Origin: Hevea brasiliensis
Lineage: Eukaryota > Streptophyta > Magnoliopsida > Malpighiales > Euphorbiaceae
DNA: 64,000 nucleotides
Assembly (NCBI RefSeq): GCF_030052815.1
Contig: NC_079499.1
Span: 105,000,480 to 105,064,479 of the forward strand
Direction of reading: 5' to 3'
Shown piece by piece: positions 33,619-46,037 of this stretch (the first letter of the stretch is position 1; every line of letters starts with the position of its first letter). The notes beneath the pieces are model-generated. The model worked only from the letters and a program-made list of their open reading frames with translations, was not told the origin of the DNA and did not search any database. Made by a program: the position numbers and the translations under genes.

Positions 33619-36600
33619 TCATAGGCAATGTATGTGTTTAACTCTCTGAATTGCTTGCTTCACTCTTGTTGATGGCTCTTCATAGAGGAATGCAGGGTTA
33701 TCAAACTCAGATGCCAAGCTTTTCTCCCCAAGGAAAGCGCGAAAAGAGTCTGCCACTGAATATGAAAGAGAATCAAGGTTGTATCCTCCCTCCAAGAAAA
33801 ATACACAACGGCCCCCACATAGATCTTTGGCGAGTTGTTTAATATCTGAGGCCAGCATGTAGTATGTTCCTGTTGTAAATTGCAGACTGGCCAGCGGATC
33901 CAGAACATGACCATCATACCTGAACAAAATTTAGTCACTTAACATGCATATTTTCGGCTGTTGATTTTAGTTACAAGATGACAACAATTGCAGATCTCTT
34001 TCTAGAACACTAAAATTTTCCATTTAAAAAGATTTGCTGTTTAGAATTTGATAGATAAATAAGAAATGATGCATGTGTATATATAAGCATATGCATGTGC
34101 CATTGTGCCACAAAATTTAACTTGCAATCAATCACTGTTATGATTTAATCTAGGACGATAAGAGAGAAAGAAGCAGCAAAATATTTTGCCAATCACTAAA
34201 TGCATGCTCTATGTTGCATCATTTTTTTAAAATACTGGAAAATCGTGGGCAGAACAAGGAAATGCATAACAAAGTTAATTTATTCAAGCATATGTTGAAA
34301 CTCATAGGACAGGGCAGCCACTCACCCAGCAGAAACGAGAATTATATCTGGCTTGAACTTATGAGCACATGGCACAATGACTTCATCAAACACAGTCCTC
34401 ATGGCAATGTCACCTGATCCTCCTGGCAAAGGTAGATTTAGTGTTGTCCCCTCCCCATCTCCATGACCTACCTCATGAATTTTACCTGTACCTGGGTAGC
34501 TGCCATCCTACACCAACAAATTTTGAGACAGGATTTATTGGTTTATTAGCAAATTGCGCATCATACTTCTAATACAAACGTATACATCGACAGATTCAGC
34601 AAGAAACCAAAAGACTGATGCTTTACTGGTAAACATGTTACCGTATGAAAGTTCTCTGGCCACCTTTCCATTTAGTGATGTACAGAAATATTTGCTGCTG
34701 CTTTTTTAACATCTAAAAAATTTAAGAATTTTTCCAAATTTCCCTCGGTCCCAGTACTTGGAAAAAGGAACCGAAATGTTAATAAATGATTTTTTCCTCA
34801 AAAGGTACGAATAACAAAGAGAGACAGCTTTGGACAGAGAGGACAATCATGAGATCATCCCAAATCTAAAAAGAGTCAATTTGAAACTTTATCATTCAAA
34901 AATATTAATGATAACAAAGATCATAGAGGTTGAAGACAGCATGGTTTACATTTCCCTTTAACACAGTTTACATATGAAAATATAGAAAGTAAAAAGATCA
35001 TATGCACATACTCAGAAACATGTGTGCCCACAAGTGTCTTGCACATTTCTTATATTGAATGATAAGAAAAGATGTTTTGAACATCGTGAGCTCAAAATGC
35101 ATATAACTACCACTGTCTAATATAATATACATACAGTAATAAGATATTCATCCTTGATTAAACAGAAATTTGAGTAACCAAAACTATGCATTTTTGTTAT
35201 GGAGCTGGCATGCAATTTATTTGCGTACTGGGTTTATTATCCACAGTTAAGAGGAAAAGTTCACCTATGAGTAAGCTTTTGAAATGTCCCCAAGTCTATA
35301 TTTATAATTCTAAGCCAGACTGTAACATATAAGAGAGGAAAGTTTAGGAATAGAGAAAATTCTTTGTAGGGAAAATGAGTTAGGTAGTTATGAAGTTGTT
35401 AGCGCTGTTGTGAAGCAGTTGATAGCTGTTGTGAAGTTGTTGATACTGTTAGAGTCAGTTATAGAATTGTAGAGAGGGTTATTAGAACTGTAGAGAAGTC
35501 CACAGCTGTGGATAAATAGCTGGCTCATGCTTGTAGATTCTCATTCTGAATCTAATACAGAGTTGATCTTCTTCTTCTCTAAATTCTCCATTCTTTCTAT
35601 CTTTCTCTCTTTCTATAATTCTTTCTTTCTTTCTTTCTTCTTTCGAGATGTAGAAACCCCTAAATTAGAGTTTCTACTGACAAAGACATCCTATCAAAAT
35701 TTGTGAGTCAGCTTCAGTCCAGACTAATTGGTAAGACAAGGAAGAGATACTGAGGTTGCATCTGGATAGGGGAATGTAAAATCAAGTGACTTGGATGTTA
35801 TCCACATTACTTGAATAAAGTTCATCGTGTAGATTCATGAATGGAGATTAGGTGTATGGATATGGATAAAAAAGTGAATTTATAATATCTAAACAAAAGG
35901 TTGTAATTTCAAATACACTTGTAATAATTTTGTTTCAAGTTTCAACAATTGTACTCTTCCTCTTCTTAGAAGTTCATATCTGTATTAAATATAATTTGAA
36001 CAAAAAGAACCTCAAATTTGATTATTGGATTTCAATTTTTTAATAAAAAAAACTAAAATCATTTGGCCAAAAACAAAATCAGGCATGTCAATAACATGAC
36101 CAAAATACGTTGAGCTGAAAAATCAAAACCTACTTGGTGAGTTGACAAGAAGAATATATCTGGATCATCATAAAAGGCATCATTTGTCCCATTCCCATGG
36201 TGAACATCAAAATCAATAATAAAGACTCTTTGTAATCCATGCACACGTTGAGCATGGCGAGCTGCAATGGCCACATTACCAAAAACACAAAAGCCCATAG
36301 GCCCTTTTGGAATAGCATGATGACCTGGAGGCCTTATCAAAGCAAATCCTGTAGGCGGATTCTGACTGTTGTTTGATGCTGCAACCTGAAATATGACAAG
36401 ATTCTGGCTAACTGTAATTCCAGAGACTTTCACTATCTACTGATCACAATGTCTGTAAGTATAATTGAGCTTCATAATCAATCTATTTCAATGCAAACAT
36501 ATAAAAACAGTTTTATCATTCAGAAGAGTAACTATTAATTTCATCGAGTTAAATGAAATGTTTTCAGTATACAACTCAACTCAACTCAATTAAGTCTTTA

Positions 36601-39600
36601 TTCCAAAAATTTGGAGTCGGCTATATGGATTCGCTTTCTTTACTCTAAACGATTTTGGGTTAAATCCTCAGAAATGTGTAATGCTTCTAAGTCATGTTGT
36701 ACTACTCTCCTCCAAGTCAATTTAGGTCTACCCCTTTTTTTTTTTTCTATCCTCTAACCTAATGTGCTCTACTTGTCTAAATGGAGCCTCCGTATGTCTA
36801 CGCTTCACATGACCAAACCACCTCAATCTCCCTTTCCTCAACTTATCTTCAATTGACATCACTCCTAACTTTTCTCTAATACTCTCATTACAGACTTTAT
36901 CTAGTCTAGTATGGCCACTCATCCACCTTAACATTCTCATTCTCTGCAACTCTTATCTTAAACGCATACGACTCTTTCAGTGCCCAACATTCACTACCAT
37001 GTAACATATCCGGTCATATGGCCGTACGGTAAAATTTTTCTTTCAACTTATTGGGAATCTTATGATCACATAAAACTCCCGTGGCACGTCTCCACTTCAA
37101 CCATCCGACTTTAATCCTATGACTAACATCCTCCTCACATCCCCCATCTACTTGAAGGACTAAGCCTAGATATTTAAAGTGATTACTTTGGGACAGTACT
37201 ATTCCATTCAAACTAACTCTTTCCCTATCACCAGTTTGGCCTTCACTGAACTTGCAATATATGTATTCTGTCTTCGTTCTACTTAACTTAAAACCCTTTA
37301 ACTCTAGAGTACTTCTCCAAAACTCTAGCTTTCTATTGACTTCTTCTCGTGTCTCATCTATCAGAATAATATCATCCGCAAACATCATGCACCAAGGAAT
37401 ACTCTCTTGTATATGTTTCGTCAATTCATCTAAAACAAATGCAAAAAGGTAAGGGCTTATGGCTGATCCTTGGTGTAATCCAATTGAGATCGGAAAATCT
37501 CTTGTGTCCCCTCCCAATATGTGCACAATAGTAGTTGCTCCTTTATACATATCTTTCAACACTTGTATGTACCTAATAGATACCATCTTTTGTTCTAACA
37601 CATTCCATAAGACATCTCTTGGAACACTATCATAAACCTTCTCCAAATCAATAAAAACCATGTGTAGATCTTTCTTTACATCTCTATATTTCTCCATCAA
37701 GCTTCTAATGAGAAAGATCGCTTCTATAGTTGAACGACCGGGCATGAAACCAAATTGATTGAGAGAGATAGAAGTATCATGACGTAGTTGATGCTCTACA
37801 ACTCTCTCCAACAACTTCATAGTATGACTCATGAGTTTAATTCACCTATAGTTTGAACAACTCTGTATGTCTCCCTTATTTTTAAAAATAGGTACTAAAA
37901 TACTCCTCCTACATTCATCAGGCATTCTCTTTGAGTTTAGAATCTTATTAAATAATTTAGTTAACCATATCACTCCCATATCTCCCAAACACTTTCACAC
38001 TTCAATTGGTATTTCATCGGGGTCACAGGCATTATCCACTTTCATTCTCTTAAGTGCTTCCTTTACTTCTAAAGATCTAATCCTTCTAGTATAATTCAAA
38101 TTCTTTTCTATTGTTCTATAATCTATATTCACGCTATTACCATTTTGACTATTATTAAAGAGATCATTAAAATAATTTCTTCATCTTTCTTTAATGTCCT
38201 CATCTTTCACCAACACTTTTCCTTCTTTATCCTTAATGCACCTAACTTGATTAAGATCTTGACAATTCCTTTCTCTCCTCCTTGCTAATTTATAAATATC
38301 TTTCTCCCCTTCTTTAGTTCCAAGTTTCTCATATAACTTTTCAAAGGCCTGTGCTCTTGCTTAACTAACTGTCTTTTTTGCCTCTTTCTTTGCTATCTTG
38401 TACTGTTCATATGCCTCATTATTATCACATTTAGGTAATTTCTCATACCATTCCCTTTTTCTCTTCACTGCCTTTTGTACTTCCTCATTCTACCCCCTTC
38501 TCTTTTTTGAGGGAGGTCCGTGTCCTTTAGACTCTCCAAGTACTTTTCTAGCTACTTCTCTAATCTTTGATGCCATCTGTATCCACATATCATTGGCCTC
38601 CATACCCAGCTTCCATATTTCGGACTCGAGAAGCTCATTTTTGAACTTCATTTGCTTTACTTCTTTGAACTCCCACCACTTTGTTCGAGCTTCACTATTT
38701 CTTCTGACCTTACTTGAATTGTTCCTAAACTAAACTTGACATCCAAGACCACCAACCGATGTTGACTTGTTAAAGCCTCTCCTGGAATGACCTTGCAATC
38801 CTTGCATAGAGCTCTATTTGTCTTCTCTATGTTGCCCACTTTTGAAAGTCATTAAATGTGACTCTCTTTTTATAAAGTAGGTATTTGCTAGTATCAAGTC
38901 GTATGTCATAGCAAAATCCAGGATGCTGCTTCCCTCCTCATTTCGACTGCCAAAACCAAAACCTCCATGAACATTCTTATAACCTTGTCTATCACTTCCT
39001 ACATGTCCATTCAAATCTCCACCAATGAAAACATTCTCTTCATTCGGTATGCTTTGCATTAAATCATCCATATCTTCCCAAAACTTTTGTTTACTCTCAC
39101 TGTCTAGTCCTATTTGTGGGGCATAAGCACTAACTATATTTATTGTTTCTCCTTCTAGTACTAGCTTTACTAGTATAATTTTATCTCCTACTCTTTTCAC
39201 AGCTATTCCTGCGTCTTTCAATGTCCTGTCTATGATTATGCCCACTCCGTTCTTATTTCTCTCCTTCCCGGTAAACCACAGTTTGTACCCTGAATTACCG
39301 ACTTCCTTACTTTTCTCTCCTACCCATTTAGTCTCCTGAATGCAAGCAATATTCACCTTTCTTCTTTCCAAGGTATCCACAAGCTCCATTAATTTTCCTG
39401 TAAGTGATCCAACATTCCAAGTACCAACCCTGATCCTCCTCCTATTCTGCTCCTTCCTAATTGGTCTCCTTCTATGATATCTTCTATTGTTTTCTATGTC
39501 TATCTTGTGTTCTGTTCCACTATCTGTTATACTATCTGTCCTATTGACTAACTTCTTTACCCACACCCGTCCATGATGTGGGAACCCTTGCTCACTTAAC

Positions 39601-42600
39601 ACTACACCAGGGCGCCGGCATGGCGCATCGCTTTCGGTGAACGCCCTACACCCTTGCATATTTCTCACTACACCCGGGCTCTAATGTAGCACGTCGTTAG
39701 TAGAGAACGCCCCAAAGTTTATATCATTTGAATCCATATCACAAGGTGTGACGAAATTTTTACGCTGATTGTCACCTACCGCAACCCTTCTCCTTTATCC
39801 GGGCTTGGGACCGGCTAAGCGCAAACTACTTAGGCGGAGTTGTTTTCAGTATACAGAATAAACAAAATAGATATTCATAAAGAGACTAACGTGCCAGACG
39901 GAGACATCACCACTGAATCAACCAAGGCTAGTCCTGCTCCAGCTGCCACAAGTGACTCCTGGAATGTCTGCATCATTTATATCTTCATGAGTAAAATAAG
40001 GAACATATTGCTTTCATATGTACACACCAAAATGCAAATTATTCAAGCATGTCCATTTTAACCAGATAATGTAGTTATACAATCTACATATTAAGATATA
40101 TAAATCAATATCAAACTCCGTTTAAAGAAATACAATACATTTGTAGCTTTTTTTATATTTAATAAACTGAAGCTTAAGACTGTCATACATTTGATTTCTG
40201 TTTCAGTAAAAGAAAAAGACAGCATCTATCATGGTGAATCCATAATACATCCGAATATATTGACAACCTAAAGGATAAAAACACCTACCAATGAGCTTTA
40301 ACTTAGTTGTATTGGATTCGTGCCCAGGACAATGAGACCTAGAGTTCGAGTCCCATTTGGCACCAATTATACCCCAAAAAAAAAAAAAAGAATAAAAATA
40401 CCAAAACTCCTAAAGAAAGGCACTTACATCGCTAGTAGCATAAGTTGGTCCTGTGCCTTCAATGAAAATAATGCCCTGTTCTGAAGCTTGATCCATAGCC
40501 TATAAGTAAGAAAAACAGAAAGAATTAGACATGCCAGCAACATTTTTCCTTTGACACAAGCACACACCTAGATTATATATATGCATGTACATATATATTT
40601 TGGCCACTTATAGGAAATTCAGAACCAAAAAGAACCTGCCAGTCCCATTGTTTTAAACTTGACAGGACTTGCCGGTTAGACCTAATTAACTTCAGGTTAG
40701 TGCTGAATCATTTCCTATGGTCAAATCAATTTTTGAATCAGTATGGCCAAAAGTTCAATAGGTAATCATGGTGAATTCTAATCCAGAAAAAGTGGAAAAC
40801 CCAAGACCTGGTACTCAAACCTAGACTTTGTGCTAAAAGAGTGCCAGTAATATATTATTTCTGTATTTTGATATAGCAAGATTGTGAATCGGACAAATAT
40901 TCTTTTCATGCAGTCTACCAAATATATGTGTTTCCCTGTGTGTATGACTTTCCTGGAGATCAAACACAGCTTTATAATACAATCAAACCGAGCCTTCAAT
41001 GTTATCCAGTCTGATCATTGAGTCAGTTTTGAAAATATCAATATAAAAAAGAAAAAATAAAAGGAGAGGGTGGGGGGGGGGGTTGCGGTTCATCAATTTG
41101 CTTTGCTTCCTTCACCCTGATGAAATTCTTGAAAATTTGTGATGTTGAAAATTACCAAAATAACTCAACAAAGGAATGGGCCCGGCTTGGAGGATGGGGG
41201 AGGAGAAAGAGAGAGCAGGTCAAGGTAATGCTACCTGCTCAAGGCGAGCAATGTAAGGTTTAGCATGGACACTTGCAATGTCATCCACAGAAGCAGGCAT
41301 GAAATTTTTAAGTTCAGTAATCTCTGGACCACGAAACTGAAATGTGAAAAAAAGAATGATTATTTTATGTAAATAAAACTCATTTCATTCTCAAAACATG
41401 CAACTCATTTCATTCTCAACACCTGCAACTGTACATTTATTTTTCTCATAGAAACAGACAGAATTTCAATATTATCTATTGTTTCATTTCTATAACATTC
41501 AGTTTCAATACACTCCTGACCCACTTAAACCCACCTGCCACGAGGCACTCTCTTTCTGTCTTATGAAAGTAAACATTCATGATCTTTATTGAGATGAACT
41601 GATATGTTAAGCTACAACATTAAACTACCCAAAAAAAAAAAAAAAAGACTGACTAATTGATATATAAGAAATGGTTTCATTCTCAGTAAATTCCATTGCA
41701 TAAAATATTTTTCTCATGCAAATGGATTATCCGTTTTGGCATCTCTCTGTGCTTCTAAATATGATTAGGCAAATGTATTTGGGATACAAACACACATAGT
41801 GATTCAACTTTAGATGATTTTCAAATCATGTAGTCCAGCCTTTTATTTTATTATTGAGTAGCTAAACATTTTAAAACACAGCAACCCAATTCTAACGTAA
41901 TGAAGTTGTGGAACATCCAATTTACTTAGGATGTCAGGTTTGGTTCCTATTGAAATAGGAATATATTATTGTGTTGTAAAAAGTATGGATTCTTATTTGG
42001 AAAAACTAAAAGTCGGAATTTTAATGAGGATAACTCGAAGTTGAAGGCTTATGAACAAAAAACAAAAAAGGAGTAGAATTTGTATGCAAGGACTGATAAG
42101 ACAAATCAGAATTATCCCAGGTCCAAACCCTACAATTTTTCCCTCAAGATGGATGGCGAAAGGATCAAAGGAACAAAGTGAGTTAACCAAAAGGTTACTA
42201 CCTTCCCAAAATCTAAGATTCATAACAAATGAAAATCCCAAAATGCAATAATGGTTGAAAAAAGTACAATAGCAACAGTCACATTATGGAGAGTATAAAG
42301 ATTGGTTAGATCAATTTTTTCACCTACACAATTATAGAGCTCAATTTGTACACTTGTGAGTAATTACAGGTGAGAGTCATGAGTTCAATGCTAAAATCCT
42401 TCCTCCTAAGAACCATAGTAAATAAATAAATAAAGATGAATGATAATAAAAAAAAAAAAAAAGAAGCATCCCCTTCCCGTCTTCCCGGGACGTGCTTTTG
42501 CAGCCATAATCAACTTTGTATCAGATTAAAAAAATAAAAATTAAAAACAAAAACAACAATTTATGTATCTGCAAGATACACATTCAACGTTACGCATTCG

Positions 42601-44249
42601 TAACCGACCTCTGTCTTGAATATTTGTGATTCTACTACAGGCCATACTCCTAAGCATCTAGCATAGGAAATCTTGCTCTAAGAGAAACCACCATGACTAC
42701 CCTATCTGAGCAACACTTTTAGCAATCCAATTAGCAGGACTCAAACTTAGGTTTATATACCGCCTCCTAGGTTGTCAATATATTCCTTTTACAATCCCCA
42801 ACCTAAATACATGAAAAAGGAAACAAATTCCCATGAACTTCTCGATCTTAACAGGGTAGGAACTCTGAAATTGGGACTACAAAAAGAAAGGAAGCTGCGG
42901 GGGCAGAGGGAATGCCAGATAAGTATGCCTAAACAACTGTGAAGAACCTGCCAAGAAAGAAGAAAGCACCCTCCCAACCATCAAACATTTAGAGGTTTTT
43001 CCAAGCAAGGGACCCCAAAATGCACATTGTTAAGAGTTCATATTAATAGTCTAAGTACAAAAATTACAACTAACTACTGAACAATGTGAGAACAAATTGA
43101 AAACCATAGTAATTGCCGTAACAATTACATACAATCAAGTAAATGGGATAGAGAAAAAGAATAGTAAGGATATGCAACTCTGAATACCTTTGAAGTGAGC
43201 TCCATCTTTTCAAGGGCACTCACAATTGCAGGAACTCTAAGATGGGATTCTGGATGCGACTCCTATTGGAAAAGTAGGAATAAAAGAACATTACAGTAAG
43301 AAAAAAAAATAAACTCAATCTCCAAACATACAAGCAACACCATGAGTAAATGAAAAGTTACTACATTCCATCTATCTAAAATAGCAAGTTCCTCCACAGC
43401 ATGTCAACTTTTTAAGGACCGTGTAATTATTATAACGGCCTGCATTACAAAATTTCCTAATCTCAAAATTTTCTGGAATTACACTCACTTTCCATCATAA
43501 TGTGGAAAGACCCCAAACAATACAATTTGATTTGGAAAGAGTGGAAAGTTGAACTGATAAATTGGAACTGGGAAGTAATAGTTTAAACGCATACGCAATA
43601 GCTTAAGCAAATCGGAAATTTAGAAAGTATCACAGCAAGTATATGTAGACCTTTTTCGACATCTTGATTTTTTGTCCGGCTATTTTATAAAAGTTGGTCC
43701 ATTTAATAGATCATGTGGGAGAATAAAGAGAAAATTGTAGTCATAATAACTCTCAACCCAGCTTAGCAAGCTATAACATAGTCATACAAAACATAAGGCA
43801 AATGTCAACACTTTAAGTTTAGAAAATTATCTAGATGCAATCCTCTAAGTTTACAGAAAAGCCAAAATTCAAGCATCTTAAATTCATAAACTAAACTATC
43901 AGTCAGAAAACCAAACATGACCCAGAATTCAAAACTTAATAGATAAAAGGCTTCTGAAACACTATAAAATTTCAATTATTGCTAAATGTACCTGGTTATG
44001 ACCCAAAGCAGGAGCTACACTATAAATAACTCGAGCATTAGTAAGTTCTTGAATAGATGGTAGGTTTGTATCCTTGTTGAAACTGTGAGAACAAGAAATA
44101 GAAGCTCCAATTCTTTCGGTGCAGTGCTCCCTCCATGATACTGCGTGTTTCTCCAAACGTCTACCCTTTACAAATACAGTACCAAAATCAAGCCTTTTAT
44201 ACTTCTTCCACTTGAGCAAGTTCTGGATTGCCAAAACTGGAGATCCCAT
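33619..44249 (-). CDS. HDA14: Histone deacetylase 14-like, class II, organelle-targeted
   Basis: Eight exons on the minus strand: 43992-44249, 43188-43262, 41235-41336, 40428-40499, 39911-39967, 36134-36385, 34326-34507 and 33619-33919; 432 residues. It is a zinc-dependent lysine deacetylase of the RPD3/HDA1 superfamily, class II. Key residues are present: the paired His in RPPGHHA (210-211), zinc ligands Asp248 and His250 in [12 protein letters not shown], Asp335 in SAGYDGH, and the catalytic Tyr379 in LEGGYN. The first 70-80 residues are basic and Ser-rich, consistent with the plastid or mitochondrial targeting known for Arabidopsis HDA14. The start at 44249 ([12 protein letters not shown]) was preferred to an upstream in-frame ATG at 44492, because the extra 81 residues look like translated leader. 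Introns hold an RTE LINE, a likely Copia solo LTR and a SINE, which stretch the gene to 10.6 kb without breaking any exon. Confidence 0.93.
35321..35682 (+). mobile_element. Probable Copia-type solo LTR in HDA14 intron 6
   Basis: Begins TGTAACATATAAGAGAGG and ends TTTCTACTGACA, about 362 bases, with a GATAAATAGCTGG TATA-like segment near 35511, then GAATCTAATACAGAG and a long CT-rich stretch ((TTCT)n near 35616). This layout (TG...CA, TATA, then a pyrimidine-rich R/U5-like part) is usual for short Copia LTRs. The flanking five bases are CAGAC before and AAGAC after, an imperfect possible target duplication. Confidence 0.5.
37014..37832 (-). pseudogene. LINE reverse transcriptase region
   Basis: Open frame of 272 residues with fingers/palm motifs [39 protein letters not shown] and the catalytic FADDI. 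It continues into SRTKTEY and FKYLGL of the thumb side. The N-terminal part, toward 38800, is scattered over short frames with stops. The frame ends at TAIR(P)Y-type sequence, after which a stop separates it from the C-terminal piece. Confidence 0.88.
38814..39668 (-). pseudogene. LINE endonuclease region (APE-like)
   Basis: Open frame of 284 residues with the apurinic-endonuclease fold motifs [34 protein letters not shown] and a terminal [10 protein letters not shown]. The frame breaks about where the endonuclease joins the linker to the reverse transcriptase. In an active RTE element this domain nicks the target DNA to prime reverse transcription. Confidence 0.88.
40287..40390 (+). mobile_element. 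tRNA-derived SINE in HDA14 intron 4
   Basis: A TTAGTTGTATTGG block at about 40303-40315 (A-box-like) and GTTCGAGTCC at 40344-40353 (a close match to the pol III B box) are spaced as in tRNA-derived SINEs. They are followed by TTTGGCACC and an A-run of about 13 starting near 40376. The flanking ATAAAAACACC / ATAAAAATACC may be a decayed target duplication. It lies opposite to the direction of HDA14 transcription. Confidence 0.55.
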
Positions 44250-45978
44250 TTCTGTTTCTAAATTGATTTTCAGGTATTCTCCAAGGAGGGCTATGGTGAA
44301 GAAGAAACAAGAAAAGAACGAGGCCTTGAAATGGGAAATGGCAAGAGAAAGAAAACTGTAAAGAAAAAGAATAAGCGGTCCATATATATTTATCCATAAC
44401 TCCTTGCAAACAGCTTCATTTGCTTTATCAATATTAATTGGATTATATAATTTGTTTGGAATTTTTTTTTCATATATAATTAAAATTTTCATTTAATCAA
44501 AAATTTTTAATAAAATATAAATAAAAATTATAATCTTTTAAATTTCCTGATATTTTAAATAAAAAAAATAAAAAATTAGAATATTGTAAGAAAATTTAAC
44601 CTATGGATAGATTTCTTGTATATATTTATAAGAATATAATGAAAAATGTAATCCTACTTAACAACACTATCTTCATGTCTTTACAATTTTTATAATTTTC
44701 TCTGTTACCTAAATTTCACACACTTTTTCTATAAAAAAAAAATAATTTTTAAATTGGAAAAAATAGTGAAATGTTTATAGAAAAATCATAGTAAAAACTT
44801 CAAGCAATTAAAATGATTTAGAAATGTCACTATTTTTAGTATATATATGAGAACAATAATAAAAATAATAACCTTATATTTCTTACCTTTTGATTTTTGG
44901 TCATATATTTGAATTTCATATTTTCAAAAAAAAATTATATTTAAAGAATAATGGACAAAATTAAATTTAACTTTATAATGATAATAAAAATAGCTGATAT
45001 ATTTATATTATACATAAAATCAATGCTTAAATTTTAAAAGTCAGTTGATTACCAAAATAAAATAAAATTAATTCATTTATTACTTAAATAAATTAATAAT
45101 ACAATAATTATAATAAATTTTTTAAATTTTTATATATTACTTTTTTATATGAGTAACTATTTTTATTTATGTAAAAATATAATAGATTAATTTATACTTC
45201 TTTTTTGTACTCCATTTCTATTCTCCCATGAGTTATCAGCTAGGGAAGTGCTTGTTCTTGAAGGGTATTTGTGCTTGTACTGTTTCAAGAGGCCTAGTGA
45301 TATATTCAGCATTATTCTGTAGCTACACAAGAATCCAACTTTAATAATATATTGCCTATCTTCCAACTCATAAATTAAATTGGCTCACTTCATTCCATAT
45401 TTGCTGTTCCAACCTGTCCTCATTTCCTCATATTACATTATTTAACAATATATGTCTATTGATTGAGTGCTTTTTTTTTAGAATTTAAAATTTTATTTAA
45501 TAATAAAAATAATACAATGATATTAGACATGCTTTTCACATTTATTATAAAATTACAAGTTAATTTTTTTTTTTCAAAAAATCTATTTTCAGAACTTAAA
45601 TATATATGAAAGATCTCATTTATTATAATTATAGTTTTATTTTATTAAAGAACACTCAAATGTTTTTCTTTTTTTTAAATTGCACTTAGTATGCAAATAT
45701 AATGAGTTTAATAATTATTATATTTATAGAAAAAATAAATTAAATATAATTTCACTTTAAAAGATAGTTTAAGACGAGAAAGTTTGCTCAAATCTTATAT
45801 ATAATATAAATATTTTTTTTCAAATCAATGTGGGATAATAATATTAAATATTTATATCGAGATTTGTATAAAATCAATTAAAATATGTATAATAAATACA
45901 TGAATTTATATATAAATACTTAATCTAATAATTATTTAACTCATTCTTATATAAGATCCAATTTATAATAGTCAAAAT

Positions 45979-46037
<59 letters not shown>

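Larger units (their letters stand above)
36574..39840 (-). mobile_element. RTE-clade LINE in HDA14 intron 5, near full length
   Basis: About 3.27 kb in the same orientation as the gene, flanked by identical 15-bp target copies (TGTTTTCAGTATACA) at 36559-36573 and 39841-39855. The 5' end reads ACTCCGCCTAAGTAG and carries GTAGGTGACAATCAGCG. The 3' end is three TTGAG repeats, as in plant RTE elements. An endonuclease frame lies at 38814-39668 ([34 protein letters not shown]) and a reverse transcriptase frame at 37014-37832 ([30 protein letters not shown]). A C-terminal piece ([25 protein letters not shown]) lies at 36728-36949. Stops and frame changes separate these pieces, so the copy is dead for protein synthesis. 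Such copies are often mis-annotated as host genes. Confidence 0.93.

Noticed and set aside
37867..38733. Plus-strand frames in the RTE element
   Set aside because: Antisense shadows of the LINE reverse transcriptase linker region.
42789..42977. 62-residue frame in HDA14 intron 2
   Set aside because: Intron sequence with no family resemblance and no splice context.
44250..44492. 81-residue N-terminal extension of HDA14
   Set aside because: The in-frame upstream sequence is AT-rich, hydrophobic and unlike family N-termini; MGSPVL at 44249 fits better as start.
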